A stretch of DNA of 64,000 nucleotides from Polaribacter sp. NJDZ03 (GCF_019263805.1 NZ_CP079195.1:2331501-2395500); one strand, 5' to 3'; shown: positions 8,282-17,638, counted from the stretch's first letter. Translations and numbers: made by a program. The notes: a model not told the origin generated them from the sequence alone.

Positions 8282-8914
8282 ATGTCAGAAATTATCGATT
8301 TCCTTTTCGGACAATATAAAACCTATTCTACTACAGATATTTCATTAGAAATTATTGCTATAATATTCGGTTTCTTATCTGTTTGGTACTCTAAATTGAA
8401 TAAAATATGGGTTTTTCCTACAGGAATGATTAGCACGCTTATTTTTGTGTACCTACTTTATAAATGGGAACTTTTAGGTGATATGATGATAAATGCCTAC
8501 TACTTTGTTATGAGTGTTTATGGCTGGTATATTTGGACTTATAAAAGCGATGGTGAGCATGAAACGCCGATTTCTAGAACTACTTTAAAAGAAAAAAAAC
8601 TAAGTATCTTTATCTTTATAGCAACCTTAATTTTTGTGTACGGAATTTATACGTATTTCGAAAAATGGACAAGTTGGACGGCTTATGTAGACACCCTTAC
8701 AACAGCTATTTTCTTTGTAGGAATGTGGTTAATGGCAAAACGAAAAATAGAAAACTGGATTTATTGGATTGTGGGAGATATTATTTCTGCTCCTTTGTAT
8801 TTCTATAAAGGCTTCACTTTTACGAGTTTTCAATATTTAATATTTACTTTTATAGCAATATCAGGTTATTTAGCATGGAAAAAGAACTTAAACAAGACCC
8901 AATTAACATTGTAA
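8282..8914 (+). CDS. pnuC: PnuC family vitamin transporter
   Basis: A 210-residue membrane protein with about seven helices and PnuC landmarks: LSVWYSKLNKIWVFPTG, YYFVMSVYGWYIWTYK, then WTAYVDTLTTAIFFVGMW and ENWIYWIVGDIISAPLYFYKG (the central W-x3-D/N-x3-P region). PnuC proteins facilitate uptake of nicotinamide riboside or, in the PnuT subgroup, thiamine; the cargo is trapped by phosphorylation. The chosen start (MSEIIDFLFGQ) is the family N terminus; an upstream ATG at 8213 would add 23 polar residues. It overlaps the downstream kinase gene by 40 bp, so the two are co-translated. NR versus thiamine is undecided. Confidence 0.88.
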   Translation: MSEIIDFLFGQYKTYSTTDISLEIIAIIFGFLSVWYSKLNKIWVFPTGMISTLIFVYLLYKWELLGDMMINAYYFVMSVYGWYIWTYKSDGEHETPISRTTLKEKKLSIFIFIATLIFVYGIYTYFEKWTSWTAYVDTLTTAIFFVGMWLMAKRKIENWIYWIVGDIISAPLYFYKGFTFTSFQYLIFTFIAISGYLAWKKNLNKTQLTL

Positions 8915-9471
8915 AAGTAGTTTTATTTGGACCAGAATCTTCAGGAAAAACAACTCTTTCTCGTCATTTAGCGCGTTATTATAATACGGTTTGGGCACCA
9001 GAATTTGCACGTGAATATTTACAAGAAAAATGGAACAACGAGCGTAAAACGTGCGAAAAAGAAGATTTACTTCCTATTGCCATCGGACAAATGAAATTAG
9101 AAAATTCTTTAGCAAAAAAGGCTGATAAAATTTTAATTTGCGACACCGATTTATTAGAAACAAAAGTATATTCCGAAGAGTTTTATGGTGGTTTTGTTGA
9201 TGAAAGACTAAACGAAGCAGCAAGCAAAAACCAGTATGATTTGTACTTATTAACCTATATAGATACGCCTTGGGAAGAAGATGATTTACGAGACAGACCA
9301 GAACTGCGTTTAGAAATGTTTAATGCTTTTGAAAAATCTTTAATAGACAATAACAGACCTTATATTTTATTAAAAGGAGATAAAGAAACGCGCTTAAGAA
9401 ACGCAACAGAAGTTATTAATAAGATTATTGCCGATAAAAACGATTTGCATTCTTTTTCTAAATCTTTATAA
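8875..9471 (+). CDS. NadR-like P-loop vitamin kinase
   Basis: A 198-residue ATP-binding protein with Walker A G19-P-E-S-S-G-K25-T, the EFAREYL segment, CDTDLLETKVYSE, and DDLRDRPELR, all characteristic of the ribosylnicotinamide kinase domain of NadR. The adenylyltransferase domain of full-length NadR is absent, so this is a stand-alone kinase. The 40-bp overlap with pnuC argues that it phosphorylates the vitamin brought in by that transporter (nicotinamide riboside, or possibly thiamine, see findings). Downstream is a non-coding palindrome and no third operon gene. Confidence 0.85.
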   Translation: MEKELKQDPINIVKVVLFGPESSGKTTLSRHLARYYNTVWAPEFAREYLQEKWNNERKTCEKEDLLPIAIGQMKLENSLAKKADKILICDTDLLETKVYSEEFYGGFVDERLNEAASKNQYDLYLLTYIDTPWEEDDLRDRPELRLEMFNAFEKSLIDNNRPYILLKGDKETRLRNATEVINKIIADKNDLHSFSKSL

Positions 9472-9602
9472 GACGTAGACATGCAATTTTTACATCAAAA
9501 TACAAATGATTTTGGCACTCCTTTTGAGTCTTAAAAAAATAGAAAAAAGAAGTTAGAGAATAGCCCAAAGTAGCTCGTCTATTTTCTTTTATCTATATTC
9601 TA

Positions 9603-9765
9603 ATACCAAATGAATTTTAAAATGATTGATGATAAATTTAAGTTATTTTTTCTTAATAAGAGATAGAAAATCTAATCATAGCCATAGCTACGATTAGATT
9701 TTATATTGAATTAGTAAGGAAAAAGAAATGAATTTAATCAGTCATTTTGATGTTTATTTGGTATA
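9603..9765. repeat. 163-bp imperfect palindrome, MITE-like
   Basis: The ends ATACCAAAT (9603) and ATTTGGTAT (to 9765) are perfectly inverted. The roughly 80-bp arms stay complementary through AAAATGA, the central AAAATCTAATC / GATTAGATTTT block and a small loop near 9683-9687, at about three quarters identity by eye. It has no coding capacity. It could be a MITE or a large bidirectional terminator between the kinase and arfB genes. Confidence 0.7.
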
Positions 9766-9782
9766 ACATCTATTTTTAGAAC

Positions 9783-10187
9783 ATGAACAAAGAAAACATA
9801 CTAAAAGAACTTAATTTTAAAGGCATTAGAAGTTCTGGTGCTGGTGGGCAACATGTAAATAAAACATCTTCTAAAATTGAATTAACTTTCGATTTAGAAA
9901 ACTCTCTTTCTCTTTCTGATAACGAAAAAGAACTTTTAAAAACCAAGCTTTCTTCTAAATTAACAAAAGACAATAACCTCATCTTATTTTGTGAAGAAAC
10001 ACGTTCTCAGCACAGAAACAAAGACTTAGCAATCAAACGGTTTTTAGAATTATTACGTGTCAGTTTAATTCGTCCGAAAAAAAGAAGACCTACAAAACCA
10101 AGTAAATCTTCTGTTCGAAAAAATGCAGAAAAGAAAAAGAGAACTTCTGTGAAAAAAGCATTGAGAAAAAAACCAGGATTAGATTAA
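9783..10187 (+). CDS. arfB: Ribosome-rescue aminoacyl-tRNA hydrolase ArfB-like
   Basis: A 134-residue protein with the release-factor GGQ motif at residues 21-23 (SSGAGGQHVNKTSSKIEL) and a strongly basic tail (KKRRPTKPSKSSVRKNAEKK onward) that in ArfB enters the mRNA channel of stalled ribosomes. Length and layout match ArfB/YaeJ rather than RF1/RF2, which have extra codon-recognition domains. It would hydrolyse peptidyl-tRNA on non-stop ribosomes. Its stop codon overlaps the stop of the convergent kinase gene by 4 bp, with no room for a terminator between them. Confidence 0.93.
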   Translation: MNKENILKELNFKGIRSSGAGGQHVNKTSSKIELTFDLENSLSLSDNEKELLKTKLSSKLTKDNNLILFCEETRSQHRNKDLAIKRFLELLRVSLIRPKKRRPTKPSKSSVRKNAEKKKRTSVKKALRKKPGLD

Positions 10188-11155
10188 TCAACAATTAATA
10201 ATCTCGCTATTTCAAGTAATTCTTTCTTTTCTTCTAAAGTTCTATCCAACGGAAGTTGGGCTAAACCAATTAACCTCCTCATAATTTCAATTCCTGTTAT
10301 TTGTAAGAAAAGACGTTCACTAAACTTTAATGTATACGCTTTTTTAACAGTAGAAATTAGTAGTTTATTTCCGGTTGCCATCACTATATGTGCCGCCATA
10401 ACTCCTAAATCGAATTCTGGAAAACCTTTAAAACTAAATTCTGGGTCAATTACAAATACATCATCTTCTTTGGTCATCCAACTACCAGGATAATAATCTC
10501 CGTGTAAAAGAGTTGTTCCTTCGGATAAATAACGCTCTCCAACCAAAGCAATTTGTTCTTTTAATTTTTCATCGTTTTTATAAGTTTGTGATACTGCTTC
10601 TAATCCATCTTGAATCGTATCTAAAGAAAAACCATTATCAACAGCAAAAGGTAAAACAAATATATGTTGATGATTTAACGCACGTAATTCTTTGTTTTCT
10701 GGATACGTATTAGAAATATCACTTTTATGAATATTAGAAAGAATATCTACCAAAAGTTGAATTGATTCCGTTTCAATAACACGGTTTTTATAAAGAAAGC
10801 TCATGTCTTCGCAATTCCCTAAATCTTCTAAAATCAATACATAATTTTTTGCATCATAAGCAAGAATTTTAGGAATATGAGAAGTAACAGCAGGACTTTC
10901 AATCGCTTTATAAAATTGATATTCTACATCAATTCTATCTTCTGGCGCAGGAATATCTTGATATTTCTGAACAAAAGGACGCGATTGTTTTACAATAAAA
11001 GAACGCTGATTGGTTTTTACACGCAACACCACATTCATGTTCCCTTCTCCTGGTTTTTCTACGGATAAAATTTCTTCAGACTCCTTTAAAAAATTGATTT
11101 CTAATAGAAATTCTTTGATGACTTTTAAATCTGTATGTATATCAATATATTTCAT
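10184..11155 (-). CDS. Methylthioribose kinase-like phosphotransferase
   Basis: A 323-residue aminoglycoside-phosphotransferase-fold kinase. Near residue 219 is LLHGDYYPGSWM with the catalytic HGD, then VIDPEFSFKGFPEFDLG, which matches the HGDLHxGS...IDPEFAFxGxxxFDxG signature of 5-methylthioribose kinase (MtnK) better than that of antibiotic kinases. The N-terminal lobe has GEGNMNVVLRV. The gene starts one base after the stop of the secreted nucleoside hydrolase gene, so the two are translationally coupled, suggesting that it phosphorylates the (methylthio)ribose released by the hydrolase. The remaining methionine-salvage enzymes are not in the window, so plain ribose or another sugar remains possible. 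Confidence 0.8.
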   Translation of the reverse strand: MKYIDIHTDLKVIKEFLLEINFLKESEEILSVEKPGEGNMNVVLRVKTNQRSFIVKQSRPFVQKYQDIPAPEDRIDVEYQFYKAIESPAVTSHIPKILAYDAKNYVLILEDLGNCEDMSFLYKNRVIETESIQLLVDILSNIHKSDISNTYPENKELRALNHQHIFVLPFAVDNGFSLDTIQDGLEAVSQTYKNDEKLKEQIALVGERYLSEGTTLLHGDYYPGSWMTKEDDVFVIDPEFSFKGFPEFDLGVMAAHIVMATGNKLLISTVKKAYTLKFSERLFLQITGIEIMRRLIGLAQLPLDRTLEEKKELLEIARLLIVD

Positions 11156-11156
11156 A

Positions 11157-12068
11157 TTACAATTTATTAAGGTGTTTCCAAAAAGCCTTTTCCATTGCTT
11201 TTTTATCTAAACCGGTGTAGACACCAATAGTCCGTTTTGTGTTTTCTTTTGGCGTTTGCAAAGGTGTTATTGTTGCAAACTCAGGGTTTATTAAAGCCTC
11301 AATAAGCGCAACATCCCACATTACCCATTTTTTCTTTTTAGGATCCTTTTTTGTCCACCAACGGTTGTACGTATCCCAACGATTTACTAAGATGTCTTTA
11401 ATGCCGCCTTTTCCTTTTAACTGCTTATCGATGGTTTTCTTTTTAAAAACTAAATGCTGAGAAGTAGTCGCCGTCATTACATTAAACTCTAAATCTACCG
11501 TATTTAAAAGTACATCCACTGCAAAAGGATCATTACGAGAATTGAACTCTTTTTTACTATACGTATTCGTTTTTACCGTGTGCCAAAAACCAAGATAATT
11601 TACACGGATTTTAGAAATGATAGAAGGATCTTCTAAAATTGCCGAAGCAACATTAGTACAAGAACCCAAAATAACCAAATCTAACTTTTCGTTACCTTTC
11701 ATTTCGTGTGCTTTTTCTATAATAAATCTAGAAGCTTCCGAAGGAGAAGGTGTTGTCATAGACGCTAACGGAACATTACTACCTAAAGGCAATTTAATTT
11801 CTGGGCGGTTCATCACTTTAATGATTTGCTCATTAATAGCCTGACTTTCACCAACCGTATTATCCGTTGCTTGTGGCGATGTATGAAACTGTGCTGAAGT
11901 AATTGCTAAAAGATTAAAAGCAGGTTCATCTATTGCACGAACCAGTGCAAAAAGATCATCTACTTCATTTGCGGTGTCTGCATCTATAATTAAATGTATC
12001 GGTTTCTGTTGTGCTTCTGCAAAGGCTGAAACCAACAAGAAGAGTATAAATGTGTATATCGTTTTCAT
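11157..12068 (-). CDS. Exported inosine-uridine-type nucleoside hydrolase
   Basis: A 303-residue protein starting at MKTIYTFILFLLVSAFAEAQ, a clear Sec signal peptide; an in-frame ATG 48 bases upstream would bury it. The mature N terminus has the metal/ribose site D29-A-D31-T-A-N34-E-V-D37-D38, the DxDxxxxxDD variant of the IUNH fold. LDLVILGSCTNVASAI and the C-terminal WDVALIEALI follow. It would cleave N-glycosidic bonds of nucleosides in the periplasm or outside the cell. It is third in a SusC-SusD-hydrolase-kinase operon, so substrates are probably nucleosides bound by that SusCD pair. Confidence 0.88.
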   Translation of the reverse strand: MKTIYTFILFLLVSAFAEAQQKPIHLIIDADTANEVDDLFALVRAIDEPAFNLLAITSAQFHTSPQATDNTVGESQAINEQIIKVMNRPEIKLPLGSNVPLASMTTPSPSEASRFIIEKAHEMKGNEKLDLVILGSCTNVASAILEDPSIISKIRVNYLGFWHTVKTNTYSKKEFNSRNDPFAVDVLLNTVDLEFNVMTATTSQHLVFKKKTIDKQLKGKGGIKDILVNRWDTYNRWWTKKDPKKKKWVMWDVALIEALINPEFATITPLQTPKENTKRTIGVYTGLDKKAMEKAFWKHLNKL

Positions 12069-12168
12069 GTAATTTGTCATTATATATGATGTTTTATATT
12101 TCGATTGTAAACCCACATTTTTAAAGTATAAATTATGGGTTTACCTCTCTTTATTTTTAATTTAAAAA

Positions 12169-13617
12169 TCAATCTTTTTCCCACCAACCTTTACTATTAA
12201 TATTGTCTCCACCAATGTTTTCTGCAGCTTCTTTATAATTAGCGTTGTTAGAAGCTTGCTCTGATTCTGGATACAAATAACGAACTGGATAACGATCTTG
12301 ATTAAAATTATCTGGACCAGCTACTAAATTAGGAATTCCGGTTCTACGAATATTAAACCAAGCTTCATGACCTACAGAAATTAAACTCAACCATTTTTGA
12401 GTCATAATTTTTGTGATATCATCGTTACTTCCATCTAAAGCAACTGCAGTTCTTGTAAAATAATCTGCAGGAATTTCTGTGTTATAATAAGCAAAACTAG
12501 CTGCAATTCCGTTTTGGTAATACGTATTTACATCACCAGAAATAAAACCTTTAGCAACAGCTTCTGCCAGAGCAAATTGAGTTTCGGAATATTGCATATA
12601 TTGTGCGTCTACGCCATTAGGAGTATCTCTAAAAATAGTTCCGAATAAAGAAATATTATTTAAGTCTACACCACTAGCGGCAATACTATTACTAGATTGT
12701 CCGTTTAATAAACCATGAAATTCTGCGGTTGTATTAGCAGTTGCATTTGTAGGTTTGTATAAAACTGCCATTCTAGGATCGTTCCAAGATTTTAAAATTT
12801 CTTCTACAGTAATCGTCATGGTATGTTCATTATTAATACCAGAAGCTGCATTAAATAAAGGAAACTGATTTGGTGATGTACTTAAATAAGGAAGAACCGC
12901 GTTATCGTTGTTAGATTGCATGAGGTTACCTGAATCTGCCAAAGCTTGTAAATCTGAAAAATCACTTAAACGTTTACTAATACGCATTAAATAACGAACT
13001 TGTAAAGAGTTGGAAAATTTTATCCATTTACTTAAATCGCCATTAAATAAAACATCACCTTCAATAATAGCATTGTTGTTTTCTAACGTTGCGACAGCAT
13101 TTTTTAAAGTAGCCAAAATACCTGTTTCAGAATCTGTATAAATACTTTCTTGTGTATCGTATTTAGGCGAAAAAACACCATCAATAGCACCTATAGCTTG
13201 TGTATATGGAACATCATTCCATAAATCGGTAAGTTGAGAAAATAAATAACTTTTCATAATATCACCAACGGCATTATAAGCACTGTTTGTGGTTTCTGAA
13301 TTTTGTATCGATTCAATATCAGAAAGCAAACCAAAAATAGCATTCCAATAGCCACTATTAGATCCCATTTCATAACGATCAATACGTTCAAACTCAATAC
13401 TAGCCGAAAACTGGGCTAAATAATTGGATTGTCTAAAACCTTGGTCGTAGGCATTTAAATCTGAAGAAACCGAAAGAACATTGGTTAATAAAAACTGTGG
13501 AGCAACGGATTCTGGGTTATTATTATTTGTATTAATTTCTTCGAAACCGTTAGTACACGCAGTAAAAAATGTACTAAAAACGAAGATTGCTAAAAATATA
13601 TTTTTATAATTTTTCAT
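12169..13617 (-). CDS. SusD/RagB family nutrient-binding lipoprotein (SusD-like_2)
   Basis: A 482-residue surface lipoprotein. The start was placed at MKNYKNIFLAIFVFSTFFTA with the lipobox Cys at residue 21; the longer frame would overlap SusC and hide the signal. FEEINTNNNNPE, SNYLAQFSASIEFERIDRY and the C-terminal WFNIRRTGIPNL are typical of the SusD-like_2 subgroup. It works with the adjacent SusC as a lid that captures ligand at the outer membrane. The gap to SusC is 4 bp. The ligand is inferred from the neighbouring nucleoside hydrolase and sugar kinase, not from this sequence. Confidence 0.92.
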   Translation of the reverse strand: MKNYKNIFLAIFVFSTFFTACTNGFEEINTNNNNPESVAPQFLLTNVLSVSSDLNAYDQGFRQSNYLAQFSASIEFERIDRYEMGSNSGYWNAIFGLLSDIESIQNSETTNSAYNAVGDIMKSYLFSQLTDLWNDVPYTQAIGAIDGVFSPKYDTQESIYTDSETGILATLKNAVATLENNNAIIEGDVLFNGDLSKWIKFSNSLQVRYLMRISKRLSDFSDLQALADSGNLMQSNNDNAVLPYLSTSPNQFPLFNAASGINNEHTMTITVEEILKSWNDPRMAVLYKPTNATANTTAEFHGLLNGQSSNSIAASGVDLNNISLFGTIFRDTPNGVDAQYMQYSETQFALAEAVAKGFISGDVNTYYQNGIAASFAYYNTEIPADYFTRTAVALDGSNDDITKIMTQKWLSLISVGHEAWFNIRRTGIPNLVAGPDNFNQDRYPVRYLYPESEQASNNANYKEAAENIGGDNINSKGWWEKD

Positions 13618-13621
13618 TTTC

Positions 13622-16600
13622 TTAAAATTCAGTTTTAATACTAATTCCGAAACTTCTTGTAGATGGGTATGAGAAATCTTCAACACCCTGTGTTATACTT
13701 TGTCCTTGTAAAGCATTTAGCTCAGGGTCAAAGTGAGGGTTTTCTGTAAACAAGAATAAATTACTACCTGTTAACCCAATTTTTATTTTTTGGAAACCAA
13801 CTCTATTTACTAAGCTTTTATTAAACTTATAGTAAATACTTAATTGTCTTAATTTTAAATAAGAAGCATCATATAATGCACTTGCTTCATTACCTCTATC
13901 AAAAAAGGTATTATTGTATGTTTGTGCAGAAACATTAGTAGTATTTGCTACATACTGTGGTGCTGCATCTGTACCTATATTAACCACACCATTACCTACA
14001 ATACCTGTTTCTCTACCTATTAAAGTTTCTTTTAATACACCAGAAGTACTTCCTAAAGCTTTCGTTCTAGAAACGATTGTTCCACCTTGTCTCCAGTCGA
14101 ATAAAAAGGATAGGTTTATATTTTTATAGGTAAAGTTGTTGTTAAAACCTATTTGAAAATCTGGATTATAATTTCCTAATAAGCGTAAATTAGGGTCTTG
14201 TACAGGTAAACCATTAGCATTGTGAAGAATTTTTCCATCAATTTCTACAAAACCAGTACCAAACATATCTCCAACTCTACCACCTTCTTGGGCAATATAA
14301 AAAACACTATTAGAACCGCCAGAACCAGAAAATACGTCTGCGGAACCTGTTACAAATTGATCTACTCCTTCTGGTAATTCTGTAACAATACTTCTAGAAG
14401 TAGAAAAATTCACAGAACTTTCCCATTTAAAATCTTTATTTTTAATAAGAATACTACTCAATAAAATTTCTAAACCTCTCGTACGAACTTCTCCACCGTT
14501 TATATTAAAATTACCGAAACCACTTGCTTGAGAAATAGGACTAGATATAATTTGGTCTACACTGGTATTTTGATAGGCAGAAACATCTACTTGTAATCGA
14601 TTCTTAAAAAACCAAGCTTCAACACCAGTTTCTAAAGCATTTAATCTTTCTGGTTTTAAATTGGAATTCTTTAGTACATTCTCATTGGTTACACGAAAAT
14701 TGGTTCCGTAGTTCTGATTTAATAAAAAGTTCTGGTTGTTTTGATAAGGATCTGTATCATTACCAACACTTGCGCCACTAAAACGAAGTTTTAAGAAAGA
14801 GATTGCTTCAGGTAATGTCACTAATTTACTAATTACAGCACTTACGCCGGCAGAATAATATCCAAAAGAATTGTTATTGGCAGGTAAGGTACTACTCCAA
14901 TCATTTCTATAAGAAACATCAAAATAAAGAGCATCTTTATAGTTTAAATTACCAGTTGCATATACACTATTTATTCTTTTAGTAAACGTATTACTTTCTG
15001 CAACCAAAGCAGCTTTAGAGTTTGCAAGTGTAAAAATATCTGGAATAGCTAATTGAGGCGCTAAAGTATAACTGTATTCTATTTCTTGATCAAAACGGTT
15101 AGCACCTGCACTTACATTGTATTTCCAATTTTCATTAATTACATCATCATAAGAGATTAATACATCTGTGTTTAATTCTTTAAAAAACACATTGTCTTCT
15201 CTATAAGATCCTTCTAGATTTGCATTGGTACTTACAGCACGTCTAAATTCTCGCTTATCATTATAAGTATCTAAACCAGTACGTATAGTTGCAGTTAATT
15301 TGTCTGTAATATTGTAAACGGCAGCAGCGTTTCCTAAAAATCTGTTTTTATTAAAACTGTTGGTGTTTTCAAAAACAGTTAAATAAGGGTTTGTTAACCA
15401 GTTGTAGTTAATATCAAAATGCTGAGAACCTTCTTGTCCTGCTTGCCAATAATTTTTAAAAGAATTAATATCTGCTTGTCTACCTGTCCAATTAAAACCA
15501 TAAAGAGGGTTTTCATATCCGTATCCTAAATTAGGACGGTTACCACTTCTTGTATTAATATAATTAACAAAAGCATTTACATGTAACTTGTTGTGTAATT
15601 CTTGGTTCAAACTTATAGAGATACCATCTCTTTTTAAATCGGTATTTGGTACAATTCCTTCGTTTATTAAATTACTATAAGAAAATCTACTACTTCCTTT
15701 ATCACCAGAAGAGCTAATAGCAATATTATTTTGCTTCGTAATTCCGGTTTTAAAAAAATTACGCACATTATTAGGGTTAGAAACCCAAGCTGTAGGTGTA
15801 ATTGGTGTTAAAGTTCCGTCTGCTTGTGTTCTTGCAATAACGTCTCCAGCACGAACTGTATTTCCGTTGATATCTACAGATGGACTATCAAATTGGTTGA
15901 TTAAAAAACCTTGATCTAAACGCGGACCATAACTACTTAAACCACCATCATTAACGCCAGCTCCAGCACCATTTTGAAAAGAATATTCACCATTAGAACC
16001 ACCACCATATACATTTTGATAATCTGGTAAGGTTAATAAAGTCTCTATGGTTAAAGAGCTATTAATGCTAATACCCAAACCTTTTTTCTTTTCACCTCTT
16101 TTGGTAGTGATTAGTACCACTCCGTTAGCAGCTCTTGCACCATATAAAGCAGCAGAACCAGCTCCTTTTAAAATAGAAATAGAAGCAATATCATCCGGAC
16201 TAATTTCAGATGCACCATTACCATAATCTACTTCTTGTAACGAACCGTCGTTTACTAAATCACTTGTAATTTGCTCATTACTAATAGGCACACCATCAAC
16301 AACAAATAAAGGTTGATTGGAGCTGCTTAAAGAATTCTCTCCACGAATAACAATACGAGAAGAAGATCCTACACCAGAAGAACCATTGGTAACTTTTACA
16401 CCAGCAACTTGTCCTGCAAGGCTATTTACCACGTTCGTAAGCGTAACTTCTGTAAGAGCAGCAGGCTTTATAGTGGTTACGGAAGATACTAAAGATTGCT
16501 TTTCTCTTTTAATACCTAAAGCAGTAACAACAACTTCGTTTAATATTTCTTGCTGAAATGAAGCCGGAAACAATAACAATTTAACCACCGATTCTTCATT

Positions 16601-16882
16601 AGAACGCACATCTACCATATCAGAAATAGTGGTTCCGTATGTTTTGTTTCCATCAAAAATAACTTGATAACCGTTTGCAGCGGCAATGGAATTAAAAGAG
16701 GCTTTACCTACTTCGTTTGTGGTCTTTTCTGCTTCATAACCTTGTTGATCATTCACAAGCGTAACAGTTATGTTTTTAATTGGTGCTTTGGTCTCATAAT
16801 CTATAACGTAGACGACAAGATCTTCTTGAGCACTTAGGCTAATAGTAAATAGCGCAAGTAACCCGAAAAATAAATTTTTCAT
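13622..16882 (-). CDS. SusC/RagA family TonB-linked outer-membrane protein
   Basis: A 1086-residue outer-membrane importer: signal peptide (MKNLFFGLLALFTISLSAQ), an N-terminal carboxypeptidase-regulatory-like domain (about 20-105), and a plug domain with LNEVVVTALGIKREK, the SusC signature VVNSLAGQVAGVKVTNGSSG, and FVVDGVPI plus ILKGAGSAALYGARAANGVV. A large beta-barrel ending in SFGISIKTEF follows. TonB-driven uptake through it delivers ligand captured by SusD. It is the first gene of the four-gene nucleoside-type operon. The DUF2064 gene ends 63 bp upstream on the same strand, so read-through from it is possible. Confidence 0.96.
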   Translation of the reverse strand: MKNLFFGLLALFTISLSAQEDLVVYVIDYETKAPIKNITVTLVNDQQGYEAEKTTNEVGKASFNSIAAANGYQVIFDGNKTYGTTISDMVDVRSNEESVVKLLLFPASFQQEILNEVVVTALGIKREKQSLVSSVTTIKPAALTEVTLTNVVNSLAGQVAGVKVTNGSSGVGSSSRIVIRGENSLSSSNQPLFVVDGVPISNEQITSDLVNDGSLQEVDYGNGASEISPDDIASISILKGAGSAALYGARAANGVVLITTKRGEKKKGLGISINSSLTIETLLTLPDYQNVYGGGSNGEYSFQNGAGAGVNDGGLSSYGPRLDQGFLINQFDSPSVDINGNTVRAGDVIARTQADGTLTPITPTAWVSNPNNVRNFFKTGITKQNNIAISSSGDKGSSRFSYSNLINEGIVPNTDLKRDGISISLNQELHNKLHVNAFVNYINTRSGNRPNLGYGYENPLYGFNWTGRQADINSFKNYWQAGQEGSQHFDINYNWLTNPYLTVFENTNSFNKNRFLGNAAAVYNITDKLTATIRTGLDTYNDKREFRRAVSTNANLEGSYREDNVFFKELNTDVLISYDDVINENWKYNVSAGANRFDQEIEYSYTLAPQLAIPDIFTLANSKAALVAESNTFTKRINSVYATGNLNYKDALYFDVSYRNDWSSTLPANNNSFGYYSAGVSAVISKLVTLPEAISFLKLRFSGASVGNDTDPYQNNQNFLLNQNYGTNFRVTNENVLKNSNLKPERLNALETGVEAWFFKNRLQVDVSAYQNTSVDQIISSPISQASGFGNFNINGGEVRTRGLEILLSSILIKNKDFKWESSVNFSTSRSIVTELPEGVDQFVTGSADVFSGSGGSNSVFYIAQEGGRVGDMFGTGFVEIDGKILHNANGLPVQDPNLRLLGNYNPDFQIGFNNNFTYKNINLSFLFDWRQGGTIVSRTKALGSTSGVLKETLIGRETGIVGNGVVNIGTDAAPQYVANTTNVSAQTYNNTFFDRGNEASALYDASYLKLRQLSIYYKFNKSLVNRVGFQKIKIGLTGSNLFLFTENPHFDPELNALQGQSITQGVEDFSYPSTRSFGISIKTEF

Positions 16883-16945
16883 TAGTTTGAGTTAAAATGT
16901 ATGTAAAATAATAAGTCCTGTTTTTACAGAAAATTGTACTTATAA

Positions 16946-17638
16946 TTAATTACAAACCAATGGAGGTCCTTTATTGTATAGGTGATTTAAAGAAGCTTCT
17001 TTAAATTTTTGAAGAATGTATTTGCTTACTTTTAAAATTACTACTTGTAGATTTTGTAATAATTTAAGTGCTTTTATCTTTAGAAAAGAAAGTGACGCAA
17101 TGTTTTTAGAAATATCTAACTCTTCATCTAAATCGTATAAATAAGGAAGTGTAGCAGTTGCTATTTCTTTTGCTGATAAAAGTGTTTTTAATTCTTTATA
17201 TAATGTTGATGATTCCCAAGGAAGTGAAAGAAATTCTGAGGCTTTAAATTGATCTTTACGTATACCTAAAAGATAAAAACCACCATCGTAAGAAGGTCCA
17301 ATAGGTATTTGATTGTTTTCTACGGATTCTATGGCAGCACGAAGATGCTTTTTTTCTAAACCTAAAGTATCGTTACCAACTGTTATAACATTATTATACC
17401 CTTTTTTAAAAATATCGGAAACAGTATTTACATAACGTTCACCAAAATTATTTCCTTTTTGGTCTTTCTCTGTATAATGAAAATAGTCTACGCCTAAAGA
17501 ACTAACTTTTTCTTTAATTAAAGCATTCAGTTTGCTAGCCGTATCCTTTTTTTGAAGGAAAGGCTTACGTAAATTTTCGGCTTCTTGCGAAAGCGAAAAG
17601 ATAAGAATAGCAGTTTTAGAATGTTTTAAATTGATCAA
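16946..17638 (-). CDS. DUF2064 (GT-A fold, TIGR04282-like) glycosyltransferase-type protein
   Basis: A 230-residue protein with the DUF2064 core: VITVGNDTLGLEKKHL, then IPIGPSYDGGFYLLGI and LPWESSTLYKEL, and a DLDEELDI motif. These correspond to the nucleotide-sugar or nucleotide-binding GT-A fold found in the rSAM/selenodomain- and arsenosugar-associated TIGR04282 family. The usual partner genes (TIGR04283 transferase, radical SAM) are not here. It lies upstream of the SusCD operon on the same strand, but a functional tie is not evident. The last 25 residues (NHLYNKGPPLVCN end) are not recognisably part of the domain. Confidence 0.72.
   Translation of the reverse strand: MINLKHSKTAILIFSLSQEAENLRKPFLQKKDTASKLNALIKEKVSSLGVDYFHYTEKDQKGNNFGERYVNTVSDIFKKGYNNVITVGNDTLGLEKKHLRAAIESVENNQIPIGPSYDGGFYLLGIRKDQFKASEFLSLPWESSTLYKELKTLLSAKEIATATLPYLYDLDEELDISKNIASLSFLKIKALKLLQNLQVVILKVSKYILQKFKEASLNHLYNKGPPLVCN

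Noticed and set aside
10184..11155. Aminoglycoside resistance kinase
   Set aside because: The HGD region and the IDPEFSFKG..FDLG segment fit the methylthioribose-kinase group, and the gene is coupled to a nucleoside hydrolase; nothing supports an antibiotic substrate.
13618..13686. N-terminal extension of SusD overlapping the SusC 3' end
   Set aside because: It would hide the lipoprotein signal peptide; MKNYKNIFLAIFVFSTFFTA is an unambiguous start.
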